Positions 42,163 through 51,310 are shown, numbered from the stretch's first letter. The stretch: DNA of 64,000 nucleotides from Actibacterium sp. MT2.3-13A (GCF_018139985.1 NZ_JAGSOU010000001.1:124001-188000); one strand, 5' to 3'. Notes: generated by a model not told the origin, from the letters alone. Numbers and translations: made by a program.

Positions 42163-42666
42163 GTGACCGTTTTCAGAACCGGCCTCGTGGCCCTTTTCCT
42201 GCTGCTGCCTGCGCTGGCCCAGGCCCAGGGCGCCAATGTCGCTTTCGGCGGGCTGAAGCACGACAGCACGCTGCCGGTCGAGGTCACCTCCGATCAGCTC
42301 AACGTCAACCAGGCCGACGGCTCCGCCGTCTTCTCCGGCAACGTGCTGGTGGTGCAGGGCGACATGCGCCTGTCGTCCGAGAGCGTGCGGGTGGAATACG
42401 GCGCCGCCGGCACCGAGAACGCCGGCCGCATCGCCCGGATGCATGCCTCGGGCAACGTGGTCATGGTCACCCCGCAAGAGGCCGCCGAGGCGGACGAGGC
42501 GGTCTACACCATCGACAGCGGCAGCGTGGTGCTGACCGGCAACGTGATCCTGACGCAGGAACGCAACGCCCTGTCGGGCGAGCGGCTGGTGGTCGATCTG
42601 AACGCCGGCACCGGCGTGATGGAAGGGCGGGTGAAGACCATCTTCCAGCCCGCGCCCAAGGAATGA
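42163..42666 (+). CDS. lptA: LPS transport periplasmic protein LptA
   Basis: The 167-residue precursor has a Sec signal (VALFLLLPALAQAQ) and the OstA/LptA beta-jellyroll. PVEVTSDQLNVNQADGSAVF and SGNVLVVQGDMRLSSESVRV match the family well. LptA binds lipid A and forms the periplasmic bridge. The start is GTG 42163 with GGGAG upstream. The stop overlaps the lptB start (ATGA), giving tight stoichiometric coupling. Confidence 0.94.
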   Translation: MTVFRTGLVALFLLLPALAQAQGANVAFGGLKHDSTLPVEVTSDQLNVNQADGSAVFSGNVLVVQGDMRLSSESVRVEYGAAGTENAGRIARMHASGNVVMVTPQEAAEADEAVYTIDSGSVVLTGNVILTQERNALSGERLVVDLNAGTGVMEGRVKTIFQPAPKE

Positions 42667-43424
42667 GCCGCCGCCCCGACCTGACCGTCGCCGAGGGCGG
42701 GTCCGGCCTGAAGGTCACGCATCTGCGCAAGAGCTACCGCAAGCGCCCGGTGATCCGCGACGTCAGCCTTGAGCTCGGCCGCGGCGAGGTGGTGGCTCTG
42801 CTGGGGCCCAACGGCTCGGGCAAGACGACCTGCTTCTACTGCGTCGCGGGGCTGATCAACCCGGAGGGCGGATCGGTCACCATCGACGGGCGCGACGTGA
42901 CGACCTACCCGATGTATCGCCGCGCCAAGCTGGGCATCGGCTACCTGCCGCAGGAGGTCAGCATCTTCCGCGGGCTCAGTGTCGAGGACAACATCCTCGC
43001 CATCCTCGAAATTGCCGAGACCGACCGCCACAAGCGGCGCGAGCGGCTGGAGGAGCTGCTGTCGGAATTCTCCATCGGCCACCTGCGCCGGGCGCCCGCG
43101 CTGTCGCTCTCGGGCGGCGAGCGGCGGCGGGTGGAGATCGCGCGCTGCCTGGCCGCCAACCCGAAATACCTGCTGCTGGACGAACCCTTCGCCGGCGTCG
43201 ACCCGATCGCGGTGAGCGAGATCCGCGGGCTGGTCGCCGACCTCAAGAACCGCGGCATCGGCGTGCTGATCACCGACCACAACGTCCGCGAGACGCTGGA
43301 GATCGTCGATCGCGCCTATATCCTGCACGAGGGCAAGGTGCTGATGAGCGGCACCGCCGAGGAGGTCGTGCGCGACGAGAACGTGCGCCGCGTCTATCTC
43401 GGCCAGAGCTTCCGAATTTCCTGA
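42663..43424 (+). CDS. lptB: LPS export ABC transporter ATP-binding protein
   Basis: LptB powers extraction of LPS from the inner membrane with LptFG. The 253-residue protein has Walker A GPNGSGKTT (48-56), Q-loop YLPQEVSIFRGLSV, signature LSGGERRR and Walker B YLLLDEPFAGVDPIAV, with the switch His in ITDHNV. LPQEVSIFR is the LptB hallmark. lptF and lptG are not in the window. It ends eight bases before rpoN. Confidence 0.97.
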   Translation: MSRRPDLTVAEGGSGLKVTHLRKSYRKRPVIRDVSLELGRGEVVALLGPNGSGKTTCFYCVAGLINPEGGSVTIDGRDVTTYPMYRRAKLGIGYLPQEVSIFRGLSVEDNILAILEIAETDRHKRRERLEELLSEFSIGHLRRAPALSLSGGERRRVEIARCLAANPKYLLLDEPFAGVDPIAVSEIRGLVADLKNRGIGVLITDHNVRETLEIVDRAYILHEGKVLMSGTAEEVVRDENVRRVYLGQSFRIS

Positions 43425-43432
43425 GCTGCATC

Positions 43433-44725
43433 ATGGCTTTGACGCCCGGCCTCGACCTCCGGCAGACGCAGCGCCTGGCGCTGACGCCAGGGTTGCGGCA
43501 AGGCATGGCGGTGCTGCAGCTCTCGACACTGGAGCTGTGGGACGAGCTGCGCCGGCTGGCCGACGAGAACCCGCTGCTGGAGCTGCACGAGCCCGCCGCC
43601 GGCCCCGCCGCGTTCAACGTCGAGGCCGCGACGCGCCCCGAGACCCTGGCCGAAACCCTCTGCGCCCAGATCGCGCTGATGGCGCTGCCGCCCGAGACGG
43701 CGGCGCTGGCGCGGTTCCTGACCGGGGATCTGACCGAGGAGGGCTATCTCGCCAGCCCGGCCGGGGAGCTGTCGGAGGCGCTCGGCCTGCCGCTGGCGGC
43801 CATCGAGGCCGCGATCGCGGCACTGCAATCCTGCGAGCCGACGGGCGTGGCCGCGCGCGACCTGCCCGAATGCCTCGCGCTGCAACTCGTCGATCGGGGC
43901 GAGGCGCCCGAGGCGGCCCGCGCCGCCTGCGCGCATCTCGGGCTGCTGATGGAGGGACGCTTCTCCCGTGCGGCACGGCTGACCGGGCTGCCCCGACCCG
44001 AGTTGGAGCGCCTGACCGGAATCATCCGCGGCCTGCCGCCCCGCCCCGCCGCCCATCTTTCCGAGGCCGCGCCCCCGGTCCTCCCCGAGATCGCGGTGGA
44101 GGAGGACGGCCAGGGCGGATTCCGCGCGGTTTCCCTGCGCGACGCGCTGCCCTCGCTCCGGCTGGACGCCGCGCTCGCCGCGCGCGCGGGGGCTGCGCCG
44201 ACGCTGCGCGCGCAGCGCGCCGCCGCCGAGGCCGCGCTGCGGGCGCTGCGCCACCGCGGGCGCACCCTGCGCGACGTCGCGCAGGTGATCGCCCGGCGCC
44301 AGCACCGTTTCTTCGCCCAGGGCCCCGACCACATGGCGCCGCTGACCCGCGCCGAGATCGCGGCCGAACTGGGCCTGCACCCCTCCACCGTGGGGCGCGC
44401 GATCTCGGGCAAGGCGCTGCTGTTCCGCGGCGCGGCGCATCCCCTGTCGATCTTCGTGCCGCAGGCGCTGCCCGGCGCGGTCTCGGCCTACACGGCGCAG
44501 CGGCGGCTGCGGCGGCTGATCGGGGACGAACCCCCCGGCGCGCCGCTCGCCGACGAGCAGATCGCCGCGCTTTTGCAGCGCGAAGGCGTTGACATCGCCC
44601 GCCGAACTGTCGCCAAATACAGGCAATGCATGAACATACCCTCATCGTTCGAACGCAAGCGGCAAAAGGCCAGGCGGCGGACGGGTCCGGCCCCAAGAGG
44701 CATCGGATCGCCCGAGATTTCGTGA
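43433..44725 (+). CDS. rpoN: RNA polymerase sigma-54 factor
   Basis: RpoN directs polymerase to -24/-12 promoters with enhancer-binding activators, notably for nitrogen genes. The 430-residue protein has region I (LALTPGLRQGMAVLQLSTLE) and the helix-turn-helix LTRAEIAAELGLHPSTVGRA. The RpoN box is at the C-terminus (ARRTVAKYRQ, consensus ARRTVAKYRE). It is shorter than typical enteric RpoN (about 477), with a reduced acidic region II and a Lys/Arg-rich tail. It lies between lptB and hpf, as in many proteobacteria. Confidence 0.94.
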   Translation: MALTPGLDLRQTQRLALTPGLRQGMAVLQLSTLELWDELRRLADENPLLELHEPAAGPAAFNVEAATRPETLAETLCAQIALMALPPETAALARFLTGDLTEEGYLASPAGELSEALGLPLAAIEAAIAALQSCEPTGVAARDLPECLALQLVDRGEAPEAARAACAHLGLLMEGRFSRAARLTGLPRPELERLTGIIRGLPPRPAAHLSEAAPPVLPEIAVEEDGQGGFRAVSLRDALPSLRLDAALAARAGAAPTLRAQRAAAEAALRALRHRGRTLRDVAQVIARRQHRFFAQGPDHMAPLTRAEIAAELGLHPSTVGRAISGKALLFRGAAHPLSIFVPQALPGAVSAYTAQRRLRRLIGDEPPGAPLADEQIAALLQREGVDIARRTVAKYRQCMNIPSSFERKRQKARRRTGPAPRGIGSPEIS

Positions 44726-44790
44726 CATGGCAGGGGGCCTGCATGACGCAGGTACACAGGCCACGTCGGCATTCTGCGTAAGGAGGAGCG

Positions 44791-45369
44791 ATGCGCTATC
44801 AAATCAGCGGAAAACAGATCGACATCGGTGAGGCCCTGCAAACTCATGTGAAGCAGGAGCTGAGCGCGGTTATCGACAAATACGCCCAGCGCCCGACCGA
44901 TGCCCAGGTCGTGTTCTCGCGCAACGCGCATGAATACGTCTGCGAGGCCACCGTGCATCTCTCGACCGGGCTGACCGCCCAGGCCAAGGCGCATGCGACC
45001 GAGATCTACGCGGCATTCGACAATTGCCGCGACAAGATGGACAAGCAGTTGCGCCGCTACAAGCGCCGGCTGAAGGACCATCACCGCGAACGGACCGAGC
45101 CGGTTGAACTCACGGGCGCTTCCTCGTATATCCTCGCCAGCGCGAAAGACGCAGAGGATGCGGAGCCCGATACACTCCAGCCCATGATCATCGCCGAGAT
45201 GGAGACGAAGGTGCCTTCGCTTTCCGTGGGCGAGGCCGTGATGCAGATGGAGTTGGCGGGGTCCGATCTTCTGGTGTTCCGCAACGAGAAGACAGGAGGC
45301 GTGAACGTCGTGCATCGCCGTGATGACGGCAATATCGGCTGGATCGACCCCCTGACGGCGACGCAGTGA
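44791..45369 (+). CDS. hpf: ribosome hibernation-promoting factor, long form
   Basis: The 192-residue protein binds and dimerises 70S ribosomes in stationary phase. The N-terminal RaiA/HPF domain (MRYQISGKQIDIGEALQTHV to about residue 100) is followed by a linker and the C-terminal dimerisation domain (PSLSVGEAVMQMELAGSDLL). The latter marks the long form. AAGGAGGAG lies just upstream of the ATG. A small hairpin (CCTGC-N5-GCAGG, 44738-44752) is in the gap after rpoN. Confidence 0.95.
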   Translation: MRYQISGKQIDIGEALQTHVKQELSAVIDKYAQRPTDAQVVFSRNAHEYVCEATVHLSTGLTAQAKAHATEIYAAFDNCRDKMDKQLRRYKRRLKDHHRERTEPVELTGASSYILASAKDAEDAEPDTLQPMIIAEMETKVPSLSVGEAVMQMELAGSDLLVFRNEKTGGVNVVHRRDDGNIGWIDPLTATQ

Positions 45370-45405
45370 CACCGCCCCGACGGGCCTGAAATCGACAAAA
45401 GGTTT

Positions 45406-45870
45406 ATGGAACTTTCTAGCATCCTGAAGCCCGAAGCCGTGAAGGCCATCGGCACTATGTCCAGTAAGAAGCGCCTCTTCCAGCATCTGGGAGAGGTGGC
45501 CGCATCCGCCTACGGCCTGTCCGCCAGCGACGCCGTCGACGCCCTGCAGGAGCGCGAAAGCCTCGGCCCCACCGGCGTGGGCCACGGCGTGGCCCTGCCC
45601 CATGCCCGGCTCGAGGGGCTGAACCAGGTGGTCGGGGCCTTCCTGCGGCTGGAAAAGCCGATGGATTTCGAAGCGGTGGACCGCCAGCCGGTGGACTTGG
45701 TCTTTGCCCTGTTCGCGCCGGTGGATTCCGGCGTCGATCACCTCAAGGCGCTGGCGCTGGTCTCGCGCACGATGCGCGATTCCGCGATCTGCGCCAAGCT
45801 GCGCGCCAATGACGACCCGGCGGCGCTGCATGCCGTCCTGACCGCGGAACAGGCGACCCAGGCCGCCTGA
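45406..45870 (+). CDS. ptsN: PTS IIA-Ntr protein
   Basis: PtsN is the terminal phospho-acceptor of the nitrogen phosphotransferase system and regulates potassium, nitrogen and envelope functions. The 154-residue protein has the phosphorylated His66 in GVALPHARLEGL and the surrounding PTS EIIA type 2 fold (ERESLGPTGVGHG before it). It follows hpf by 36 bases, the conserved order of the rpoN cluster. ptsP and npr are not here. Confidence 0.95.
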   Translation: MELSSILKPEAVKAIGTMSSKKRLFQHLGEVAASAYGLSASDAVDALQERESLGPTGVGHGVALPHARLEGLNQVVGAFLRLEKPMDFEAVDRQPVDLVFALFAPVDSGVDHLKALALVSRTMRDSAICAKLRANDDPAALHAVLTAEQATQAA

Positions 45871-45900
45871 TTCCCGCGCCGCGCCCGGCTGCTGCCCTGG

Positions 45901-47304
45901 CTAGCCCCAGGCCCGATAGCCGAACGCCATGTAGTCGCGCTGATAGACGGCGCGCGCGGCCTCCTCGATCCCCGCATCGTAGATCGCATCCAGCGCCACC
46001 GGCTGAACGGCCTCGGCCGCCGGCAGCGGCGGCGGCGCGCAGCCGACCAGTCCGGCGATCAGCGACAGCTCCTCGCCCAGCCGCTCGGCCCGCATCACCA
46101 TGTCGGGGGGATGGAATTGGCTCAGCCCCTGCAGCACGGCGCTTTGCGTGGCCCAGGCGGCGCGGGTGCGGATGCTGGTCTGGCCGCCGAGATTGCCCTT
46201 CAGAAACTCCAGGAAGGCGAGGAACGCCGCGCGGTGCGCCGCGGTGCCGTCGCCCGCTGCCGGCAGGATCACGCCGTAGGCGCGCCGCAATGTGCCGCGC
46301 AGATCGCGCAGCGCCCCGGCCTCCGAGGTGGCCAACTCGCAATAGGCGGCATGGGCGCGCGCCACCGGGTGGCTGACCACGGTGAAGCTGCGGTGGCCGG
46401 GGTGACGGCGCTTCCACTGGCGCAGGGCCTTCTGGGTGAAGCCCCGCTCCGGCACGGCGCCCCCGTCCAGCGCCGACAGCCAGCCGGCGACCCGCGCCAC
46501 CGGTCCGCCGGGGATCGGCATGAACAGCAGCGGCGCCTCGGCCGCAGCCAGGTAATCGGGCACCGACGGCCCGCGGCGCGGTTCGAAATTCGGGGTGCGG
46601 GTCAGGTCGAAGCGGTCGATGCGGGCCAGCGCCCCGATCATCTCGTCGTAGTTCACCACCTTTTCCGACAGCGGCGCGGGGTTCTGCTTCTTCAGCTTTC
46701 CCGACAGCGCCTCCAGCCGCCCCGCGCCCCCCAGCCAACCCGCCAGCCCGTTCAGCACCTCGAGGTCGTTGATATCCTCGTAGGCGAGGTAGAAGGCGCT
46801 CTGCCCGCTGGTTTGCAGGCCGTGCAGCAGCTCCAGCTGGAACCGGTGCAGCCGGTCCAGGTGGGCCTCGAACTCGGCCGCGTCGAACCGGATGCGCGCC
46901 GATTTCTGGTGCTTCATGTCGGTCAGCTTCCACTGCCCGGTTTCGCCCGCGATCTTCAGCGAGACATAGCTGTCCAGCGGGTTGCGCGTGAGAATGATCT
47001 TGGCGCAGCGCGGGTCGGCCATCACATGCGCCAGCACCCGCGGGTCGTGATCGTGGAAAAAGCGGAAGCCCGCCAACCCCGCGGTGTTCTCGCGCATCGC
47101 CGCCAGCAGGCGCAGCGGCTCGGCCTCGCGCTGGGCCAGCGTGACGCCGAACAGCTCATGCAGCTTGTGGTGGCCGATGAAATGCGGGTTGAACGCCTCG
47201 CCGTGGCAGGTCAGGCCCGGCACCGCGTTGAGATTGGCCTCGAGGTAGTTCGAGCCGGTGCGCATCTCCGCCAGGAGAACGAAATAGTCAAACTTGTCGG
47301 ACAT
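45901..47304 (-). CDS. two-domain sulfotransferase
   Basis: The 467-residue cytoplasmic protein begins with FVLLAEMRTGSNYLEANLNA, the 5'-phosphosulfate-binding loop of PAPS sulfotransferases. It then has KIILTRNPLDSYVSLK (residues 102-117), the 3'-phosphate-binding signature, completing one domain in the first half. The second half has SFTVVSHPVARAHAAYCELA, which resembles a second 3'-phosphate block, suggesting a duplicated or degenerate second domain. It would transfer sulfate to a glycan or lipid. It is followed downstream by a glycosyltransferase, and CysQ for PAP removal lies in the same gene run. Acceptor is unknown. Confidence 0.8.
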   Translation of the reverse strand: MSDKFDYFVLLAEMRTGSNYLEANLNAVPGLTCHGEAFNPHFIGHHKLHELFGVTLAQREAEPLRLLAAMRENTAGLAGFRFFHDHDPRVLAHVMADPRCAKIILTRNPLDSYVSLKIAGETGQWKLTDMKHQKSARIRFDAAEFEAHLDRLHRFQLELLHGLQTSGQSAFYLAYEDINDLEVLNGLAGWLGGAGRLEALSGKLKKQNPAPLSEKVVNYDEMIGALARIDRFDLTRTPNFEPRRGPSVPDYLAAAEAPLLFMPIPGGPVARVAGWLSALDGGAVPERGFTQKALRQWKRRHPGHRSFTVVSHPVARAHAAYCELATSEAGALRDLRGTLRRAYGVILPAAGDGTAAHRAAFLAFLEFLKGNLGGQTSIRTRAAWATQSAVLQGLSQFHPPDMVMRAERLGEELSLIAGLVGCAPPPLPAAEAVQPVALDAIYDAGIEEAARAVYQRDYMAFGYRAWG

Positions 47305-47310
47305 GCCGGG

Positions 47311-49011
47311 TCACTTCTTCACCAGATAGGGTTTGCGCCGCCTGCGCGGCGAGGTCTCGGGGTCGTCGCCGACGGGGAAATCGCCCATCAGGTGGGGCTG
47401 CATCCCCTGGTTCCTCAGGTTCTGCAGGAACTGGCCGAAGCCGCGCAGATCGGCCATCACCGGCGCCTCGGTCAGGCGGCGCTGGCCGCGCGGGGCGATC
47501 TCGTCGATGAGGATCTGCAAGGGCTCCATCGGGTTCTGCACGAACTCCGCCATGCTCCAGATCCGCAGCCGGGCGCGGGTGTGCGGCGAGCGCAGGATGT
47601 CGAGATGCTCCGCCTCGATCCTCTGCAACAGCGCCGCGCGGCGACGGACATCCGAGAAATTGGCGTTGGAATGGAACAGCGGCACCGCCCAGGCCCCGGT
47701 GATGACCGAGATCCGGGCATTCGGGTCGGAGGCGATGAACCACGCGATGTCCTGCGCGTCGCCGGGCCCGAACTGAAAGCACTGACGCTCGCCGCGGGTG
47801 TTCCAGATCAGGCTGGTGAGAAAGGATTTCGGCGCGTAATCGCGCAGCGCCGCGCTGTCGCTCAGCGCGCCGTTGTAGATCGTCTCGCCGCCGGCGAACT
47901 GCACCCGTTCGGGGTGGAAGAGATGTCCATGCACGCGGCTGCCCACGGCCTTGCCGAGCCAGGTCTCGAAATTCTCGAACAGGTCCGAGAACCCCTCGAA
48001 CACCGAATAGGGGGCGCAGGTCTTGCCGTTTTCCCAGCCCTCGTTGGGAAAACGGCTCTGCATGTAGAGCCCCGGCCGCCCGCGCGTGCGCTGCTCCACC
48101 GCCTTGGCGAAGAGCCGATCGATCTTGCCCGGATTGGGCTCGGCGTTCTTCGTCACCGCCGGGTCGTTGGACAGGAAGCTTTCGTAAAGCCGGTCGGCCC
48201 TCGGCCAGATCTTGCGCGCGACGAAACAGTCGGAGCGGCGCAACAGCTGCAGGTGGTCGTCGTAGAAGATATGCGGCTTGCCCTGGAAATCGAATTTCGA
48301 CAGCGTCAGCGACCGGCTTTCGATATTCGGGCTGTAGAGCCGCGCCAGCGTCTGGAAATAGCTTTCGTCCGGGATCCAGACCCGGCGGAAATAGCGCTCG
48401 TAACGCTCGCGCTCGGGATCGTCGAGGATGGCCGACAGCGTCCGCCGGCTCAGGCACCACCATTGCGAGCCGAGATGCGGCACGATGCCTGCCGGCATCT
48501 TGCGCCGGTAGCCCAGGCGACGCTGCACGGCGACATAGCCGTCGAAAAGCCGCCGGCGACGCTTCCACGAGAAGGGAAAGCGCAGGGTGAATCGTTCCTG
48601 GTCCAGCCCGCCCACCGTCCAGGGCACATCCATCGTGGTCACCGATTCGATGAAATCGGTGTGCGGCCGGCTGTCGAGATAGGCGACCAGTTCCTGCACC
48701 GGGCGCAGCGGCAGGCAGGAGCCCGAGGCGAGGTAGACATGGCCGATCCCGGGAAATTCCTCGAGGAGCAACTCGGCCGCGCGCTGGGTGGCATCGACGA
48801 TTGACCATGTGCCCCAGTCCACCCGCACCCGCGACGAGAAACGCACGTTGTCGAGATCGGCCAGCCCCGCGACCAGCCCCGCGTAATCGGCGCGGCTCAC
48901 CCGTCTGTCGGCATGGATCACCACCGGGCAACCGCTGCTGGCCCAGTGCCGCGCCACGGCACGGGCGCGGTGCAGCGCGGTGTGCACCAGCATGATGAAC
49001 CCCACGCTCAT
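47311..49011 (-). CDS. GT14-like beta-1,6-N-acetylglucosaminyltransferase with DUF5928 C-terminus
   Basis: The 566-residue protein starts with a Branch/core-2 type domain (about 1-270). It shows VGFIMLVHTALHRARAVARH, VIHADRRVSR, WGTWSIVDATQRAAELLLEE and HVYLASGSCLPLRPVQELV, which mark GT14 enzymes that add GlcNAc or xylose. The C-terminal half (about 290-540) has no catalytic motif I know and corresponds, I believe, to DUF5928, found on this enzyme type in Rhodobacterales. It could bind the acceptor. It overlaps the next gene's start (ATGA) and lies 6 bases before the sulfotransferase. Confidence 0.8.
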   Translation of the reverse strand: MSVGFIMLVHTALHRARAVARHWASSGCPVVIHADRRVSRADYAGLVAGLADLDNVRFSSRVRVDWGTWSIVDATQRAAELLLEEFPGIGHVYLASGSCLPLRPVQELVAYLDSRPHTDFIESVTTMDVPWTVGGLDQERFTLRFPFSWKRRRRLFDGYVAVQRRLGYRRKMPAGIVPHLGSQWWCLSRRTLSAILDDPERERYERYFRRVWIPDESYFQTLARLYSPNIESRSLTLSKFDFQGKPHIFYDDHLQLLRRSDCFVARKIWPRADRLYESFLSNDPAVTKNAEPNPGKIDRLFAKAVEQRTRGRPGLYMQSRFPNEGWENGKTCAPYSVFEGFSDLFENFETWLGKAVGSRVHGHLFHPERVQFAGGETIYNGALSDSAALRDYAPKSFLTSLIWNTRGERQCFQFGPGDAQDIAWFIASDPNARISVITGAWAVPLFHSNANFSDVRRRAALLQRIEAEHLDILRSPHTRARLRIWSMAEFVQNPMEPLQILIDEIAPRGQRRLTEAPVMADLRGFGQFLQNLRNQGMQPHLMGDFPVGDDPETSPRRRRKPYLVKK

Positions 49012-50018
49012 GCCCAGTTCCCCTTGGACATCAGCCCGAGGATCTCAAGCTGGCGCCAGTTGATGTATTTCTCCGACCATTTGCACCACAGCTCGGGGTG
49101 ATCCCTCAGCCCGGCGTGGTAGGCCTTGTACTCGTGGCTGTTGGCATAATGCTGCCGGCGCTCCAGCTCCTCGGCGGACTTCACCGAGAAGGTGTCGAGG
49201 AACTTGGCGTGCAGCAGCGCGCCGCTGGCCTTTTCGCCGCCCCATTCGTCATAGACCTGGTTCAGCCCGCGCGGCAGCAGCATGTGGGTGGAGCTGACAT
49301 AGGCATAAGCGCGGTGCCATTTCACCAGCGGCACCTTGTTCAGCGCCGGCGCGCGCTCGGGCCGGTCGCGGAAAAAGGCGCGCGCCCGCGGCCCGCCCTG
49401 GATCCACAGGTTGCCGAAGCGGGCGTTCCTGCGGATCGTGTAATTGCCGTTGTCGAAATACTGCGCGATCTCGAACGGATCCTGGCCCTCGCGGTAGGGC
49501 ACCGCGTCCAGCGCCCCGCGCGGATACATGTCCACCAGCATCGCCCCGAAGGACTTGATCGAGGAGGCGTCCAGCCAGTCGGTCAGCGCCCCGATGGGGC
49601 GGGTGTCGCAGAACGGGTAGACGAAGAACTCGTCCACATCGACGGTGAGGCTCCAGTGGCCATGGGCGTATCTGCGCTGCAGCCAGTTCAGCCAGTCCAC
49701 CCCGAAGCGCGCGCGCTTGTAACTGCTGTCGGTGCGCCACAGCGAAACGTCGGGCTGGTTCTGCAGATACTCCCGCGTCCCGTCGTCCGAGCCGTTGTCG
49801 ACCATCAGGAAATGGTCGATGCCCAGCGCCCGGTAATAGTCGAAGAAATAGGGCAGGCGGATGCGCTCGTTGCGCAGGGTGGTGAAGACGAGGATATCGC
49901 CGCGCCGGATTTCAGCGGTGCGGTCGGCGATGGTCATCAACTCCCGCCGCTTTCGCAGGGCACGGGCCAGCCACCGCTTGCGCTGCAACCGCAGGCGATA
50001 TGATGAAATCGCGCCCAA
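49008..50018 (-). CDS. glycosyltransferase, GT2-like (Glyco_tranf_2_4 type)
   Basis: The 336-residue protein has ILVFTTLRNERIRLPYFFDY, FLMVDNGSDDGTREYL and the metal-binding DVDEFFVYP, characteristic of a compact group of GT2-like enzymes that often carry an N-terminal arginine-rich tail. The start is uncertain: TTG 50018 has AGGAGG upstream and is used here; ATG 49937 would remove 27 residues. HRAYAYVSSTHMLLPRGLN fits the acceptor side. It is in the polysaccharide gene run, coupled to the GT14 gene by four overlapping bases. Confidence 0.8.
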   Translation of the reverse strand: MGAISSYRLRLQRKRWLARALRKRRELMTIADRTAEIRRGDILVFTTLRNERIRLPYFFDYYRALGIDHFLMVDNGSDDGTREYLQNQPDVSLWRTDSSYKRARFGVDWLNWLQRRYAHGHWSLTVDVDEFFVYPFCDTRPIGALTDWLDASSIKSFGAMLVDMYPRGALDAVPYREGQDPFEIAQYFDNGNYTIRRNARFGNLWIQGGPRARAFFRDRPERAPALNKVPLVKWHRAYAYVSSTHMLLPRGLNQVYDEWGGEKASGALLHAKFLDTFSVKSAEELERRQHYANSHEYKAYHAGLRDHPELWCKWSEKYINWRQLEILGLMSKGNWA

Positions 50019-50068
50019 TCCGCCTCCTGCACGTCGTTCGGGGCACCGGGCGCGGCGCCAGGCGGATC

Positions 50069-51310
50069 TCAGCCCAGGCCGAGGACCGTCTGGAAATGCT
50101 GCTCCCAGGCCGGGATCTCCGGCCGCCCCTCCGCGCCCGTCGCCTGTCCTTCTTTGGCAAAGCGCTCAATGGTTTGCGCCCAAAGATACGCATCGCGATT
50201 CGCCACGTAAACGGGGAAATCGCCCAGCGTCTCGCGGTAGATCGGCAAATTCGCCACGATCGCCGGCGTGCCGAGATCAACTGCCTCCAGCGGCGGCAAC
50301 CCGTAGCCCTCAGCCCGGCTGGGAAAAAGCAGCGCCCGCGCGCCCTGCAACAGCGCCGCCATCGCGCCATCGGACAGGTCCGGCAGCTCGAACACCGTGC
50401 AGTTCATGAAGGGCGCGCTATCGAGCCGGGCAAAGACCGCGGCGTTGTTCCAGCCGCGGTGCCCGACGATGAACAGGCGCGGGATCTCGGCCTCGGGACG
50501 GGTGTCGTGGAACTGCTGCCACACGTCCAGCAGCAGCGCATGATCCTTGCGCGGCTCGATGGTGCCGAGGGTGACGAAATAGGGGCGGGTCAGGTCCAGC
50601 GCCGCGGGCAGCGCGGCGGGATCCGGGCGCAGCGGCTCGACCCCCAGAGGGGCGACCACGCCCCGCGGCACCCGGCCCCATCCGGCGAAGCGCGCCTCGG
50701 CCGCCGCGCGGCTGGCCTGCGAATTGTAGATCACCAGATCGGCGTGCCGCCCCACCGCGCGCAGCTTGCGCGCGAACTGTTCGGGCACGCCGGGGCGGGT
50801 GAATTCGGGGTGGTCCAGCGGAATGGTATCGTGGATCATCACCGCGACGCGCGGCACCGCGCCCAGCATCCGCGCGTTCAGGTTGGAATGGCCGACGTTC
50901 AGATACGAGATGTCCGCCGGGCAATGGCGGGCCAGCATCCGCTTCAGCCCGCGCGGCGTGCAGCGCGCCAGCCGCAGCCGGCGCAGGTCGGATTCGGCGC
51001 GCCGCCGCCCCTCGGGCAGGCGCATCCGGCGGCTCAGCCAATCCGCCTCGCCCCAGGGCCGCGCGCCGGAAATGCGCCGGGCCATCGCCCCGGCCCCGGC
51101 ACGGTCCAGCAGGATGAAGCCCAGCGCCGTGCGCGCGATGACGAACAGCGGCTCGGGCCGCTCCAGCAGATGCGTCAGATAGGCCAGTTCCACCCGGTCG
51201 ATGCCGGTCAGCGCCCCGCTCCCCGCGCGGGAGATCAGGCGGGTGACATCCAGAAGCCGCGCCTGCGGCCTAGCGGTCGTAGTGACCGGACTGGTGCCAG
51301 CGCCAGGCAT
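50069..51310 (-). CDS. glycosyltransferase family 4 (GT4) protein
   Basis: The 413-residue protein has the C-terminal GT-B nucleotide-sugar domain with FVTLGTIEPRKDHALLLDVW and LLFPSRAEGYGLPPLEAVDLG (catalytic Glu residues of the E-x7-E type) typical of GT4. The N-terminal domain includes VAVMIHDTIPLDHPEF. It would add one sugar from a UDP- or GDP-donor to a lipid-linked glycan on the cytoplasmic face. The start at 51310 lies 41 bases inside the 3' end of galE, the only ATG available in frame. Confidence 0.88.
   Translation of the reverse strand: MPGAGTSPVTTTARPQARLLDVTRLISRAGSGALTGIDRVELAYLTHLLERPEPLFVIARTALGFILLDRAGAGAMARRISGARPWGEADWLSRRMRLPEGRRRAESDLRRLRLARCTPRGLKRMLARHCPADISYLNVGHSNLNARMLGAVPRVAVMIHDTIPLDHPEFTRPGVPEQFARKLRAVGRHADLVIYNSQASRAAAEARFAGWGRVPRGVVAPLGVEPLRPDPAALPAALDLTRPYFVTLGTIEPRKDHALLLDVWQQFHDTRPEAEIPRLFIVGHRGWNNAAVFARLDSAPFMNCTVFELPDLSDGAMAALLQGARALLFPSRAEGYGLPPLEAVDLGTPAIVANLPIYRETLGDFPVYVANRDAYLWAQTIERFAKEGQATGAEGRPEIPAWEQHFQTVLGLG

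Noticed and set aside
46111-48804. Open frame of about 900 codons on the plus strand
   Set aside because: It is antisense to the sulfotransferase and GT14 genes, with Arg/Gln/Ala-rich product and no start signal.
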